A DNA stretch of 64,000 nt from Elephas maximus indicus (lineage: Eukaryota; Chordata; Mammalia; Proboscidea; Elephantidae): contig NC_064820.1 of NCBI RefSeq assembly GCF_024166365.1, positions 56,025,501 to 56,089,500 on the forward strand. The letters are read 5' to 3'. The notes under the pieces were generated by a model. The model did no database searches. It saw nothing but the letters and a program-made list of their open reading frames with translations, and was not told where the DNA came from. Every line of letters starts with the position of its first letter. The stretch's first letter is position 1. The translations under genes and the position numbers were made by a program. Positions 14,001 through 28,500 of this stretch are shown here, one piece after another.

Positions 14001-16555
14001 CCCCACCACCCGAAATTTGGGTTAGAGGGTTAGGGCTGGCTCCAGGGAACACACATGTTTATGAGGCACATCCCGAAAATTCTAATGTAGATGATACAGA
14101 GATCACACTTGAAGAAATGCTAATTATAAGAGTTGGAAAAACATTAAGTCAATGGTTAGATGAATTAAAACCAGTTCAGTTACTTGTTGACTGTTAATTT
14201 TAAGGTTTCTTGTTTGAGAAGGCCTGGACTATTTTTGTTGTGGTTAAGTGCTAATTTTATGAAGCTGCTTCCATTCTCTCCTGCCCTTGTGCTAAGTGGT
14301 GGATCAAATTACACATGTAATCATCTGTGGGAGGAAGGAAGACAGCCAGACTGTTTTTCTTTAAAAAAAAAAAAAATCCTGTTCTTTCTCATGTGTGTAA
14401 GAAGCCCTGGTGATGCAGTGCTTAAGTGTTCAGCTGTTAACAAAGGTCAGAGGTTCCAACCCAACAGCCACTCCATAGGAGAGAGATGTGGCAATCTGCT
14501 TCTATAAAGATTCCAGTCTTGGAAACTCTATGGGGGCAGTTCTACAATGTCCTATAGGGTTGCTATAACTTGGAATCAATTCGACAGCAACAGGTTTGGT
14601 TTTTTGGTTTCTTGCTTGTACGTGTCAAGTTTTTAGAAGGTGTATGTGGTCAGCTAAGACATATTGTTTCAGTGAGCACACCATATTTGATATACAATGC
14701 CAGGTAATCCATTGTATCTGCTAACCTTGCAGCATGTTTAGGAAGCACTTTCTTATAATCAAGTAGCATTTCTAGAAATCTACTACCAGTCAGCTGCCAT
14801 TGACTGGTCTCTGACTCATGGCGGCCCCATGTGTGTCAGAATAGAACTGTGCTCCCGAGGGTTTTCAATGGCTGATTTCAGAAGTAGGTCACAAGGCCTT
14901 TCATCCAAGGTGCCTCTGTGTGGACTCAAACCACCAAGCTTTCAGTTAGTAGCCAAGTGCGTCAACCAGTGGCACCATGGTTACTCCAGTCCTGGTAATC
15001 AGGGCCCTGAAAGGACTCAAGACTTAGGAGTAAGTCATGTCTGTGAGTGCACTAAATGATAGTAAAGATACAGCTTCTCAGAGAATGGCAAATTGGCTTT
15101 TTATGTTTTGTCATTTGTATAGGCAGCTGTTTTTTTTCCTGACAGGAACGTGGAAGATGTTTGTAAGAAAACTGCTGTATGAGTTTTGACACCCTATTTG
15201 GGTGTTTTTACATTTTTCAATAGAAGACAGGAAGTCTTAAAAACTGGAAGTGGCTCAGGCCTCTCCTGACTTCTGTGAGACCACAAACCTTACAGCCTCT
15301 ATTGTGTTGCTGTTGTTAGGTACTGTCCAGTTGGTTCTGACTTTTAGCAGCCCTATGTTCAGCTGAACACTGCCTGATACCACGCTGTCCTCACAATCGT
15401 TGCTACATTTGAGCCCATTGTTGCAGCCACTGTGTCAATCCATCTCATCAAGGGTCTTCCTCTTTTTTGTTGACCCTCTATCCTCCACACTAATGGCAAA
15501 ATGGAGAACTTGCCCTTGTAGCAGGGTAGGGCTGGCTTTAATGAATGTTGAGTGATAACATGCATCATCTTATATGTACAAGCTCTATAGCTACTTAACA
15601 CCTAGGAACAGAAGTTAGGGAGTTTGATTTTAGAACATGGGAACCACCTTTATTTGACTTTGAAGAGCAGAGGTGGATTCTGAATAAGGAAGGGGATCTC
15701 CTTTTCCATTACCCGACAGTCAGACCTGGGTACCTTTCCTTCCAGGTCACAAATCTTCCCTTCCAGATTTTGGCCAGTACACCTAAGGACTCTTAAGGCT
15801 TTGCAATAGAAATTGGGAGGACATGGCCCCTAACCCAAGAGCTGGGTATTGCCACAGGGATCTCTAGAGCATCAAAGGTTGACACAAACTGTTTGAGCTT
15901 GTCTACTGATGTAAAGGTTGGCAGTTTGAACCCATTCAAAGGTACCTTGGAGGAAAGGCCTGGAGATCTGTTTCCATAAATTTTACAGCCAAGAAAACTC
16001 TATGGAGCAGTTCTACACTATAACACATGTGTTGCCGTGAGCTGGAATCGACTCAATGGCAACAGGTTTGGGTTCTTTTTTTTGTTTGTTTTTAGAGCAT
16101 TAGAACTGCACATATTTAAATGTTTACAATTACTTGTGTACATATAATGACATCACTGATGAGCTTAACTAAAAATTGCTGCTTCAGATTTTCTTACTGA
16201 ACCTTCTTCAACTTTCTTATTAGCAGAGATGTTAAAAACAGAATTAGGACAGAAAAGATGAAACAAGAGTCTTGATAATTCAAGACATGGATAGTCTATG
16301 TAATCAAGAGCAGAGCGTAAACACATTTTTATGGTCACTTTCTTATTTTAAATTTGCTATGCCCTAATAAGGAGTCCTGGTGGTGCTGTGGTTAAAAGCT
16401 TGACTGCTAACTAAAAAGTCGGCAGTTCGAATCCACCAGCCGCTCCTTGGAAACTCTGTGGAGCAGTTCTACTCTGTCCCATAGGGTCAGTATGAGTCAG
16501 AATTGACTCCACAGCATCAGGGTTTTGTTTTTTTTTTTAATGCACTAATAAACTG

Positions 16556-16592
<37 letters not shown>

Positions 16593-19500
16593 AGGAGCCC
16601 TCTGATGTTGTCAACCCTTTGGATCTGCGTGTGAACATCAGCCTGGAGAACCCTGGCACTAGTCCTGCCCTGGAAGCCTATTCTGAGACAGCCAAGGTCT
16701 TCAGGGTAAGTGCAGTTTGCCTTTCCAAGTTTTAGATGAGCTAACAAAGTGTCATAGACACTGGAGTCATGCTGCAAAGGTACTTATGAGGTAGCCCTTA
16801 AATTCTTAATTTTCTAAACTAAATACAATGACATATGTGAAAGGTTCATTAGAATGTAAATTCCATGAAGGCAGGGGTTTTTATCGTTCTTGTTTACTGT
16901 TCTGTTCCCAGCCCCTAGAGCAGTGCCTGGTCTACCGTATGTGTTTGTGAACTATTTATTGAATAAATAAATAACAATAAAGCAAACACCATGTGCTCAT
17001 CACCCACTGAAAAAAATAAAACATGACCAATGTCTGTGTGCCCTCCCCTGCCATTGTATTCACTTTCACACTCCTCCCCCACCCCAAAGAAAATCACTAT
17101 TGGGCTTGGTATTTACTATTCCCTTGCTTTTCTATATGACTTTGACGCATATGTAGGTATTCCTAAAATGCAGTTTAGTTTCTGAACTTTATGTAAATGA
17201 ACTCATACTGTATATATTCTTCTGCAACTAGCCTTTTTTACACAAGAGCTAATGTACAGTTTTTGAGTTTTGTTTTTTTCCTTTTTTGTAGATTCCTTTC
17301 TATAAAGATTGTGGTGATGATGGACTTTGCATTTCTGATCTAGTTCTCAGTGTTCAGCAGCTCCCAGCTGATCAGTAAGTTCATTTTAAAGCTCAGTGCA
17401 AAGGAGAAATAAAAGACACACTAGGTTACCACCTTCAAATGAATGTTTATGGAGATCTTTTCTACAACACAACTATTCATAACTAGTAAAAAATAAAGAC
17501 CTTTATAAATTGGATTTCAATTTCCACCATCCATTTTTTTTTTAAAACCATGTGGACTTGGATGATTCCCTTCACTGCAATTTAATGAAAAGTAACAGGG
17601 AAGAAAATACAACAGCACGCATTTATTGTCAATATGTTTTTCGTATGAAGACAGTTTATTATTCAGCAATTTTCTCAGTATTTCAAATAATTCTAAAGAG
17701 TTCCTTTTTAATTGAGTGAAGTTTTTGAATGTTGGCCTTTTCTAACCTTAATGATTCTACTTTTTATTTTTTAACAGAAAACAACCCTTTATTGTCAGCA
17801 ACCAACACAAAAGGTTAACATTTTCAGTAACACTAAAAAACAAAAAGGAGAGTGCATACAACACAAGAATTGTTGCTGCTTTTTCGGAAAACTTGTTTTT
17901 TGCTTCATCCTCTATGCCGGTACGTGCTTACCATCATCGTGTTTCCTGCTTATTGTCAGTCACTGTCTTCCTTATACTCAAATCTCCATGTCCTCTGCAT
18001 TGTCTGAAGAAGCACCTAACCCTCATCATGATTGGTCCTAACTTCATGGCTTCCAACTAGTTAAATCACATGAGAACACATCCTGGCTCTGTATCTAGAC
18101 CAGTTCTGCTTCATGACTTGGGTCAGTTTTTCCTTTACCCCGAGACTTGGCAGCTGTAGCCAGGCACTCCCGTAACCTCCCTCGTCAGCTGCTGTTGCTG
18201 TGGTGAGCACAGATGCTATGGACTGCGCCTGCTCAGAGTCCCCAGCTTTGCAAGCACAGGTCTCTCTGCTGCCAAGATGTGGCATTCCAGAGAAACCAGT
18301 TCAACACGTTGATTTGATCACTATAACAGGAACACACTTGACCATGAATACCCTAGGCCCCACCTCTGCCACTAGTAATGCAGAGAAAAAAGAAGGAAAA
18401 GAGGGAATTTTATCCTCTTGATAAAAGGATAAAAAATGGTTTCATCTAATTTAAAGTTGATACAAACTTAATAGCAATTTAGAGTTTTAAACATATTCTG
18501 ACTTTAGTGTTTAAACTTTCTGTATCAAATGGCAACTTCTCATTTTAAGGAGGAAAGTGGAAAAAAAAAGCTGAGGAAAACTAAAATAGATTTCAACATG
18601 ATTTAGAATATGGTTGAATACCATCATATGATTTTATTTTCTTCTCTTGAAATTATAAGTTTCGAATATATTGAGAGAAAAGTACACATTAAAGTCAGCA
18701 TTTCTGAATATTGGATTAAAGCTATGCTTGTGTTTCTGAAGTGTAAAAGCTATGAGTTCCTTCTGGGAAAATAGTCCCTATTTGGTTTGTTCGGTCTCAT
18801 ATTTGTTTTTAGGGTTAGCAATAAAATATTATAGTAGCCAACTGGACAGAACTCATTTTTGAGTCTTGGGGGGACAATAAATTACTTCAATGTGAGCCAG
18901 GCTTCCTGTAAAAATGTCTGGGGTTTACACCTCTTTCAGCATGTGTGTGCAAACACACACACATCTGTTATATGCTAATTGACCATTGCTGTTTCCTTGG
19001 TCTTTTTCAGGTTGATGGGACAGAAGTCACATGCCAGGTTGATTCATCTCAGAAATCTGTTACCTGCAATGTAGGCTACCCTGCTTTAAAAAGGAAACAA
19101 CAGGTACAACTTGCATTTCAGCCTCGAATTTACGTTCATCCCTCAAAAAATTTTCTTTTTTTTCTCTTCAGCACTAATGTTAACTCACAAACCTACCATC
19201 TTTATTAAGAACCATCGTTTGATAAACATCACAAAAATACTGGCTGTGTATATAGAGGAAGTTATTTAATATCTGAATGTTTTCTTTAATTAATTAATAA
19301 AAGTTAGATTCCTCTCCCCCCACCCCCACCTTGCAATGCGTCACATAAATCACACAAGATCTGGAGAGTTCTTTTTTTTTTTTTTTAAATAGTGATCAAC
19401 ATTGGTCAAAGTGCTGTATCATTTGTTAACCCCTGGTAAAAAGCAAGTTTTAAATCAGCACAAAGCTTTCAGATTCAGACATGTGTCTGTGCCTCTGAGG

Positions 19501-22500
19501 GCTATGTCAGTTGAAAGTTAAGACCTCCTAATCTCCTAATTCTTCAGTTGGGGCATGCTAAAACAAGGTGACAAATAAATAAAGATATTATACATATTTG
19601 AAAGCTTAAGGTATATCAAATTCAGAATCAAATTAGAGTGCATTTACTTTTGTGGGGATTTTTTTCTTTTTTATGTTAGCCCCTAAGTATGAAGCATCCT
19701 AGATTGATAAACTTTTATTTTATGTATAGGTGACTTTTACTGTTAACTTCGACTTCAATCTTCAAAACCCTCAGAATCAGGCATCTGTCAGTTTCCAAGC
19801 CCTAAGGTAAAATATAAAGAGGTCATGAGTTAGTGGTGGTTGGCTTTTATGTTTCTTTTTAAGTAATTTTCTAATCTTGTTTTCTATAGTGAAAGCCACG
19901 AAGAAAATCAGGCAGATAATTTGGTCACCTTCAAAATTCCTCTGCTGTATGATGCTGACATTCACTTAACAAGGTAGGTGGATCGTTCTTACCACTGTGT
20001 CATTCCAGTAGGTAACATACTTGGCTCATGACTAAAGAGGCCCTCTTTGTGTGCACTCTTTGAGTCCCTGGGTGGTGCAAACAGTTGCATGTGTTCAGCT
20101 GCTAACCAAAAGGTTGGAGGTTCGAGTCTACCCAGTGGTGCCTCGGAATAAAGTCTTGGTGACCTACGTCTAAAAACTCAGCCACTGAGAACCCTATGGA
20201 GCACAGTGCTACTCTGACACACACGGGATTGTCATGAGTCAGAATTGACTCCATGGCAACTGGTTTATATGCTCATTTGTAACTGAAGAGATTTTCATTA
20301 CAAAAAATGTTTTCTAGTGTCAAGTAAAAGAGATGTCCACGGGCACATTGGCCCCGAGGGACACTTTGATCAACTCTTTGGGTCTCTCGACTGAGGGCTG
20401 CGTTAGAGAGGCAGAGAAATAACCCATGCCACGGGGAAACTAGGACCTCAGTGGAGCTGAAAACCTTCTCAAGATATGAAACAGAACTGGTAGGGCCCTG
20501 AGGAGCAGTCGGGACTTTCTTCTTGCTGTCTACTGCTTACTGTCCACGTGAGATCTCCAGCAATGTCCCATTCCTGGACATTGAAGCCCCAAGTGCAATG
20601 CTTTGCACATAGTGTGTTCACGAAAATACTGCATTTAGTCACAGAAAATTAGTCTCTGGGTAGAAAATTCCTGACATAATAGATTGGGGTTTTCTTCTAA
20701 TTGGGACAAAATGCGGGATTTTCGAAAGGAGATCATTCACAAAGAAACACCTCATTCCCTTTTCTTGCCTGCCCAAAGCAGAGTAAGCAAACCTGGAAGC
20801 AGTGGCAAAAACGTTTCTGGTTGATGCCAGCTATATTAGAATTGTACAGAGGGATAGGTGCCTTAGGAGATGCATAACATCAAGTGCCGCAGCTGCTCAT
20901 ATGTTGCTATCATCACCTTAACTCACACTTAGAAGCGAAGTGGGTTCATAGGCACAGGTCCAGGGCCTCAGGTGATGCCTACCTCCAAGCCTGGGAGCCA
21001 GCATTCTCTACCTGCTGAAACACTAAAGGTCAATGATCCTGGAAAAGCATGCAGGGGAAACTTCCAAGAAGCCAGGCTAGGAACAGTGTCTTGTGACAGC
21101 AGATTTCTCTGACTCCCACCACATCACTCCAGCCCCTAAAAGCAGGGAATATTTAAATCATCCAGTAGACCACTGAGCAAAAACAAAATATACCATCAGG
21201 TCTAGAACTTGAGACACATGAGGAAGGATGAAAACAATGCTTCTGTATTGAGTTACTTGCAAACAGCACAAACAGAAACAAAATGCAGCCCAGATTATCT
21301 TTCCTGAAAAATTAACCAGTAACTATAGATTACCAAGGAGACTCTCAGCTGCTAAAATCAGTGACTGAAGACAAATGTACCCCAAAGAGATTGCTATTCC
21401 CAGATTATTTTTTCTCCTTACCTACATGAATTCTTCCCCATGTTAAACATTTTGTTTTAATGAAGCCTTTTTATGATTCCACTCCCCAACCATGGCAATT
21501 TTCTCAGATATTTCAACATGGCAGAAATATAAAATTAATTTGGAACTTCACTTTTATTCATTAATGTCTTAGCTATGTATTTTCGTGACAGTAACTCGGA
21601 TTCTGAGACATCCTAAAATTCTTTAAAATATATAACAATACAAAATAGTGATCACAAGCAATGCCAGAAATAACTTTTTTTAATAAACATCCTTGGTGAA
21701 GGTTTTTTTTTAAATGGTACTACTCAATTACTGAGTGCATCCCTAAGTAACCACTTCGATATTGCATAAACATGCAGTTATATTGTACAAGTATGATGTG
21801 TGAAGATTGGCGATGATAGTAGAATTATTTCTGAAACAAGATCCCCCTGAGTATAGGTAACTGCTACTATCTGACAATATTGACCACCACTAAAGTAACA
21901 AAAGAAAAAATGTATATCTCTTTAAAATGCAGAGAGAAATTTCAAAAGCGGGATATATTAACCAATGTAGAAACTGGCCCTACTTGGTGGCTATCTTAGT
22001 TTCCTAGTACTGCTGTGACAGAAATACCACAGGTGGGTGGCTTTGAAGAACAGAAATTTATTTTCTCCCAATTCAGAAGGCTAGATGTCCAAATTCAGAG
22101 CAGAGCCAACGGATCTCTCTCTCCATTGGCTCTGGGGGAAGATCCTTGTCTCTTCCAGCATTCGTTTTTGTTTTTTTCGATCTTCACTTGGTGTGGCATT
22201 TATCTTCCCCTGCTTGTGCTTGTCTCCGTGTCTTTGCTGCTCTTTATAACTCAGAAGTGATTAGGGCATACCCTACAGTGATATAGCTTCATTAACATAA
22301 CAAAGAAAACCTTGTTGCCAACAAGATTTCATCCACAGGTATAGGCACTAGAATTCCAACACATATATTTTGTTGCTGCAGACACAATTCAGTCTGTAAC
22401 AGTGGCTCACCAAGATCTTTTGGAAGGCAAAGGGAATAATTGATGCACATACAGGCAAGCCTTCTGTTTCAAATTTGAGTTAGTTTTTCCATGCTCCTTA

Positions 22501-25500
22501 TATGACTGACAAATCATTGTTTCCTCTCGTATAAATTACCTTGACTAAGACCACATCTGTTTGTCTCTCTATGACGTATTTTCCTTTTGAGAATTCAGAG
22601 AAGGTTCCTTTTTAAGGCATCAGAGAAAGACTGAGTTTCAGTAATCAAGAAACTATTTTAGAAAATATTCGTTTAATTTTTTTTTTAGGAACTAGAATCA
22701 ATATCTCATACCTAAGACAGATTGTTTGGCAGGAATAAATGTAGGGCATGTGCATCGTGCTTCTCAGATCCCTATCCCGATTCCTACAGAAGCCGCCCTG
22801 GGGGACTCCAGGGCCAGGGGTCCAGAAGTGAGTGAACAGAGAGGAGGGCTCCCAGATGCACTGCAGTCTGGGTAGTCCTGTGGGATTCCTCTTACCTGGC
22901 ATGCCTTCACTTGTAGACCCTAGATGGCAATCCCAAGCAAAAGGGTCAGGATCAGTCCAACGTCTCCAGGTCTAGTGTATTAAAACCTATACATCAGCCC
23001 CCTTAAAGATGGTCCCTATAGTAGTGTGAACAATTGTAAACAATTCAGATTCAAAGCCTAAGACTAGAAAAGAATAGAGAGAATAATAAGAAAAAAACAT
23101 ATTCCTTGTTTCAGAGGCATCCAATAATGAATACTTCAGAAACTGAGACCCAGTACGCTATCGTTGTGTTTCAGCCAAACTGCGTGGAAAGCCCTATGGC
23201 CTGTAAAGGACATGTAGTAAACCATTCATCCAATCACCCATATGAACTACTAGCCAACAGAACAGCAGGGGTTCCACTATCATTTCTAAAGTAATACATT
23301 TGTACTCATTTTAGAAACTTGACAACTGATAAATATATAACACACAGAATTTCAGTGGAAAGATAATGAATGGCTATGTTTTGAAAGGAATTTGTTTTAG
23401 CCCTAGAAATGTATACTGGACCCTAAGCCTATGTTGAGCATTTTTCATTTAGTGCTTTTGTACCTAAATGTAAACCATTTTACTTGTAATCTAAGCTAGA
23501 AGATATTTAGATAAAAGAAATACAACATTTCAGGAACGACAGCAAAACTAACATGTTTGCCTTTATATTTCCCAACAGATCTACCAGCATAAATTTTTAT
23601 GAAGTTTCTTCAGATGGTAAAGTTCCTTCCATCATACATGATTTTGAAGATATTGGTCCAAAATTCACCTTCTCCCTTAAGGTTGGCAACCCTATTATAA
23701 GGATGGGAAAGCAGAAGGAAGGAGAAAGGAAAAAAAAAAAAAAAAAGAGTCTGGGAAGGGGAGAAGAACTTAACAAGATGTTGAAATACACCAGTGGTTC
23801 CAGCGGTTCTCAAACTTGAGTGAGCATCAGAACCACCTGGAGAGCTTTTTAAAACACAGGTTGCAGGGCTCATCCCCAGAGGTTCTGATTCAGTAGACCT
23901 GGGTTGGGGCTAAAAATGTGCAATTCTATTAAGTCCCCAGGTGATGCTGATGCTGCTGGTCCAGGTTCCATACTTTGAGAACCACCTAGATTGACCATAA
24001 ATAATTAAACAACTGGGCTTTGTGCATACTTATGTGCTCTGGGTAAAGAATAATTGTTAAATTTTGAAAGCAAATGTTCAACATTAATCAACAGAGCATT
24101 AGTATAATGGTATTACTGTGGGTTAAAGTCTTTGGACTTTTATTTATTGCAATGTGCAGTAAATTAGTGAAGACTATTTGGAGCAGAGCACAGACCAAAC
24201 TCTGTTCTAACAGTATGATCAACAGGCATTTGTTCAAAGAATAAATAGGACAGGGATGAGTAAAACAGCAAACATACTCACTAGCTAAGGTTCCCCAAAG
24301 TTAGGCTCCTGTCCCAGGGGGTGATCTTATGATTGCATCCAAGCGTGTCCTACTTAGCACTATGGAAGAGGAGTGCTAGAGTCCCTCTCTCCCAGGGTTA
24401 ATATACAGTCAGGACATGCCAAACAGCACGTACAGAGAACAAGCAGGGAGAAGGGGTAATAAAAGTGGAAGGTCCCCTGCGGGCAGTGGACATTATTCAT
24501 TGCCTTTGTTTTTTTAGAATGGGCTATTCTAGATTTACTGGCATCAGGAGCATTCCTTCCCCTTTTACCCCACTAAGCTTAACAGACCTCTGGGTTTCTT
24601 CAAAGGGCAATTATCTCCCCCTAAGAGATTTTTTTAGGGAGACTTTGAGAGAGATTATAGCATACCTGGGTACCTAGTAATTATACTGGACATAATTAAT
24701 ATGCCAATTATTCTTAGAGACCACTTCTATTTGAGAATCTTACCATTTATGTAGAAATACAGATTTTGTGTAATCATAATAGGTATAACCTGAAAATATT
24801 TTTAAATCAATTTCTAAAAAAAAAAAAATTTTTTTTTTATTAGCAAGCAATTATTCATCTAAAAATTGTTACCAGTTACGTAAAGTAAAATTAATTTGTG
24901 AAAGAATGGCTATTTTATAATATAAGAACATTATAGAACGTTAAAAAAAGAAAAATTCATCCCCCACCTTACATCAATGCCATCTCATTTTGTGTATTTC
25001 CTTCTAGTCCTTTACATGGTTGCAACCTTGCAATTTTGCAATTAAAAAAAATAAATAAAAATCTTTAAAAGAATCTTAATTTGTGATGCAGATATAAAAT
25101 TTATAAAATGTGGGTGGTATTTGGCAACCACTTCCTTTACTGAGGCATTTTAATCATAGTAATTATAAGATAGCATTATTTTATTTTTTAATGTTTTATA
25201 TATTTTTACATAACAAGTATTATTAATAAGTATAATAAGTGTCAGCCATTGTATCACATGCTTTATGTATGCTAACCCATTTAATTCTCATATCCGTTCT
25301 GAAATTAGTACAATTATTATTCCTATGGGTGATGTTGAAATGTGGCATAGTGGTTGTGAGCTACGGCTGCTAACAAAAGGTCAGCAGTTTGAATCCACCA
25401 GGCGCTCCTTGGACACCCTGTGGGCAGTTAGTTCTACTCTGTACCGTGGGCTCACTCTGAGTCGGAATCAACTTGATGGCAATGAATTTGGTTTGTGTTT

Positions 25501-28500
25501 TTGGAGTAGGGCATGAGTATCAGCCAATTAAAACAGGAACCCGCCAGTAAGAACAGATGCTGACAGTGCACTGTACCAGAGTGCATACTTGTTGAGTTTC
25601 TGATTATCCCTACGTTTCAGATGAGAGAACTGAAGCGTAGAGAGGTGATGGACCTTGCCCAAGCCATACAGCTAGGCAGTGGCAGAGCGGAACTCCACAC
25701 CCTGCCAGCCCAACTCCATTGACAGTGTTTTTAACACTGCACTATATTGGATCTCTTCCATTACAGATTACGTAACAGTTAATATTGTAAATGTTGAGAT
25801 TTTCCATTAAGAGGTGAAACACAGAGACCAAAAATGTGTCTATACAGCAGTAAGCCTCATGTTCATATGGAATAAGTCTTACTACTTTATAGTTGCCCCT
25901 CATGGACACAGAAGTTATTGATCATTTCTCTGCATCGTGTGCAGCATCGTGTATCAATAACCAGGATGTTTTATTCCCTACGTAGGTAACAACAGGAAGT
26001 GCGCCAGTAAGCATGGCATATGTGACCATCCACATCCCTCAATATACAAAAGAAAAGAACCCACTGATGTACCTGACTGGGGTGCAGACAGACCAGGTAA
26101 AGAGAACAAAATTGCCTAATAAAAATGTGCATTTTCAAAATGGAAATAACCTGAGTTTGGAGTGATCACCTCTGACATTTTATAGATGGGAAAGTGAGAA
26201 GATAACCCTCAAGTATCGTGGGCACCAATTAACTGGTAGTTGATTTCATAGAAGCAGATTATAATTGGAAGAAAGCAAATGCCTGAGTTTAGGGACTTAG
26301 CGAGGGTAGAAATTATTCCAAAATCCCCATTTTGGCCAGATGAAGAGCTCACTTTGTCAGGACTCTGTTAAAAGAGAAGATAGTTGTCTGGAAAGTGAGA
26401 GGTTGAATCCACAGGGGGAGAGTAGCAGGTCTGCACATCTGCAATTGGAAGCTGGTGTTTAGCTCGATAGTATTCAACTCTGGCTGCTCATTTTAACCAT
26501 CTGCTCATTTTTAAACATGAGTGATGCCCAGACCCACCCCTAGGCAATTAAATCAGAATCTCTAGGAAAAAGGCTCTAGCATTGGTATTTTTTCTTTCAA
26601 AGCTCCCCAGGTGGTTCTAATATGCAGCTGGGTTGAAAAGTACTGCTTCAGCAGACTTTCGACATTGGCTCAGCCTTAGTCTAGCACCTAGCTGGTTCTA
26701 CAGTAGTGTTATTCCTATTGCGTGCATAGATGACTCCAGGAAATCAAAATCCTAAAACTTTCCACAAAAAACAACCCTGAATTACAATCCCTCTCAGTAT
26801 ATTGTCATTGCAAATTTGTTTCATCGCCATTCTTATTTTGCCTTTGATGGCTTGTATGAATCAAAATTTAGAAAATACATACTCAATTCTAGGTTCTTGG
26901 AATTATTACTTATATGAGCTGCAAGAAGCAGTGGTAGCCCCATCAAATTATGTCAGGATGATTTGAATGCTTCAGGGTTTAGCGATTACAAGAAGTGTGG
27001 CCAGGTCAGTGCAGTGAAAGAAGCCTAACAGCCCCTCCCCTGCCCCGACAGGCGACAGTAGGATTTCATAACACGTTGAAAAGAATGTCATAAACCATTT
27101 TGTTTTCTAAGACTGATTCGGTGTCCTTCTTTGTAGGCTGGTGACATCGGTTGTAATGCAGAAATAAATCCACTGAAAATAGGACAAGCATCTTCTTCTG
27201 TATCTTTCAAGAGCGAAAATTTCCGGCACATGAAAGAATTGGTGAGGACAGGTTAACGTGATGAAACTTCCTTCAATGATTGTTTTATCTGGAAAACAAG
27301 CCACTTCTTTTCTCGTACCACTTCATATCATCCAAAAATAAATAAATAAACAGTCGACTCTGACTGATGGTGACCCCATATGTATCAGCGTAGAACTGCG
27401 CTCTGTAGAGTTTTCAGTGGCTGATTTTTCAGAAGTAGATAAAGAGGACTTTCTTCCAAGGCATCTCTGGGTGGAATCAAACGGCCAGCCTTTTAGTTAG
27501 CAGCTGAGCACGTTAACCATTGGCATGTTAGGGACCATTCTTATTTTGCCTTTGATGGCTTGTTTGAATATAGGTCACTGGAATTATTACTTATACTATT
27601 GCTCTAACATACATGTTCCAAAGTTCATGAAATCAAAAAGACTCCATGAAAAAAATTATTATTCCTGTGTTTCTTATTGGAATTGTTTAGAGACTGATTG
27701 AAAGAGCCGTGAGGGAACTGGGGCATGGGCTTTAGAAGTGAAGCCCTTTAAACCCCTTTTGCACATAATCTCTCATGCTTTTCATTTAGCTGCTAAATAT
27801 GCCTCTCTGGCCACCCTTCTCTGTATTTCTGCATTTTATTATCTCTTTCTCTTCCTTGATATATTCTCTTCTTTGGGAAAGAGATTAATGTAGCATCTAG
27901 CATGCTGCTTGGCACATAGTAAGAATTCAAATAAGCAAGCACTTAGCAAACCTTCAACAAACCACAGCTCTCCTTGTATGAACACCATTGAAATTCTCCT
28001 GGCTATTTTTATTGCTTTTGTTTTATTTTGTGAAGGATGGGAAAGAAGAAAAAAAAAATTACTTTCAAAGTGATTATAGTGTAAATGTGGTTTAAATTTA
28101 AATAGTAGTATGTAAACATGCCCAATAAAAACTCAAGGTATGTCAAGATATACTTCTTAGCATTTTCCTTATTTTTTTTTTTTAATGTGTTTTATTGGTT
28201 TGGTAAAAATAGCAACTGCTCATTGTGAAGGCAAGCAATGCAAAAATCCTACAAAGAAAATACTAAAATTCTTCAAAAATCTAAAACCTGACCACTCTTA
28301 AAATTTAATGAACATCCTTCTCTGAATCTCCACACATTTATCAACATGTATTAAAAAAAAAAGTTGCCATCAAGTTGATTCCTACTCCTGGCAACCCCAT
28401 ATATTTTAGAGAACTGTGCTTCGTAGGACTTTCGATGGTTGATTTTTCAGAAGCAGACAGACAAAACGCCTTTCTTCCACGGAGTCTCTGCAACTTCCAA

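Noticed and set aside
16561-16590. Z-DNA or promoter role for the GT run
   Set aside because: Possible in principle, but its position at a splice acceptor offers a simpler and testable relevance.
20330-21140. GC-richer intron segment considered as a processed pseudogene or promoter
   Set aside because: No reading frame, poly-A tail, CpG cluster or target-site duplication seen.
22645-22902. GC-richer patch with an 85-codon frame
   Set aside because: No known protein match and no conserved-looking exon borders; probably unique intron sequence.
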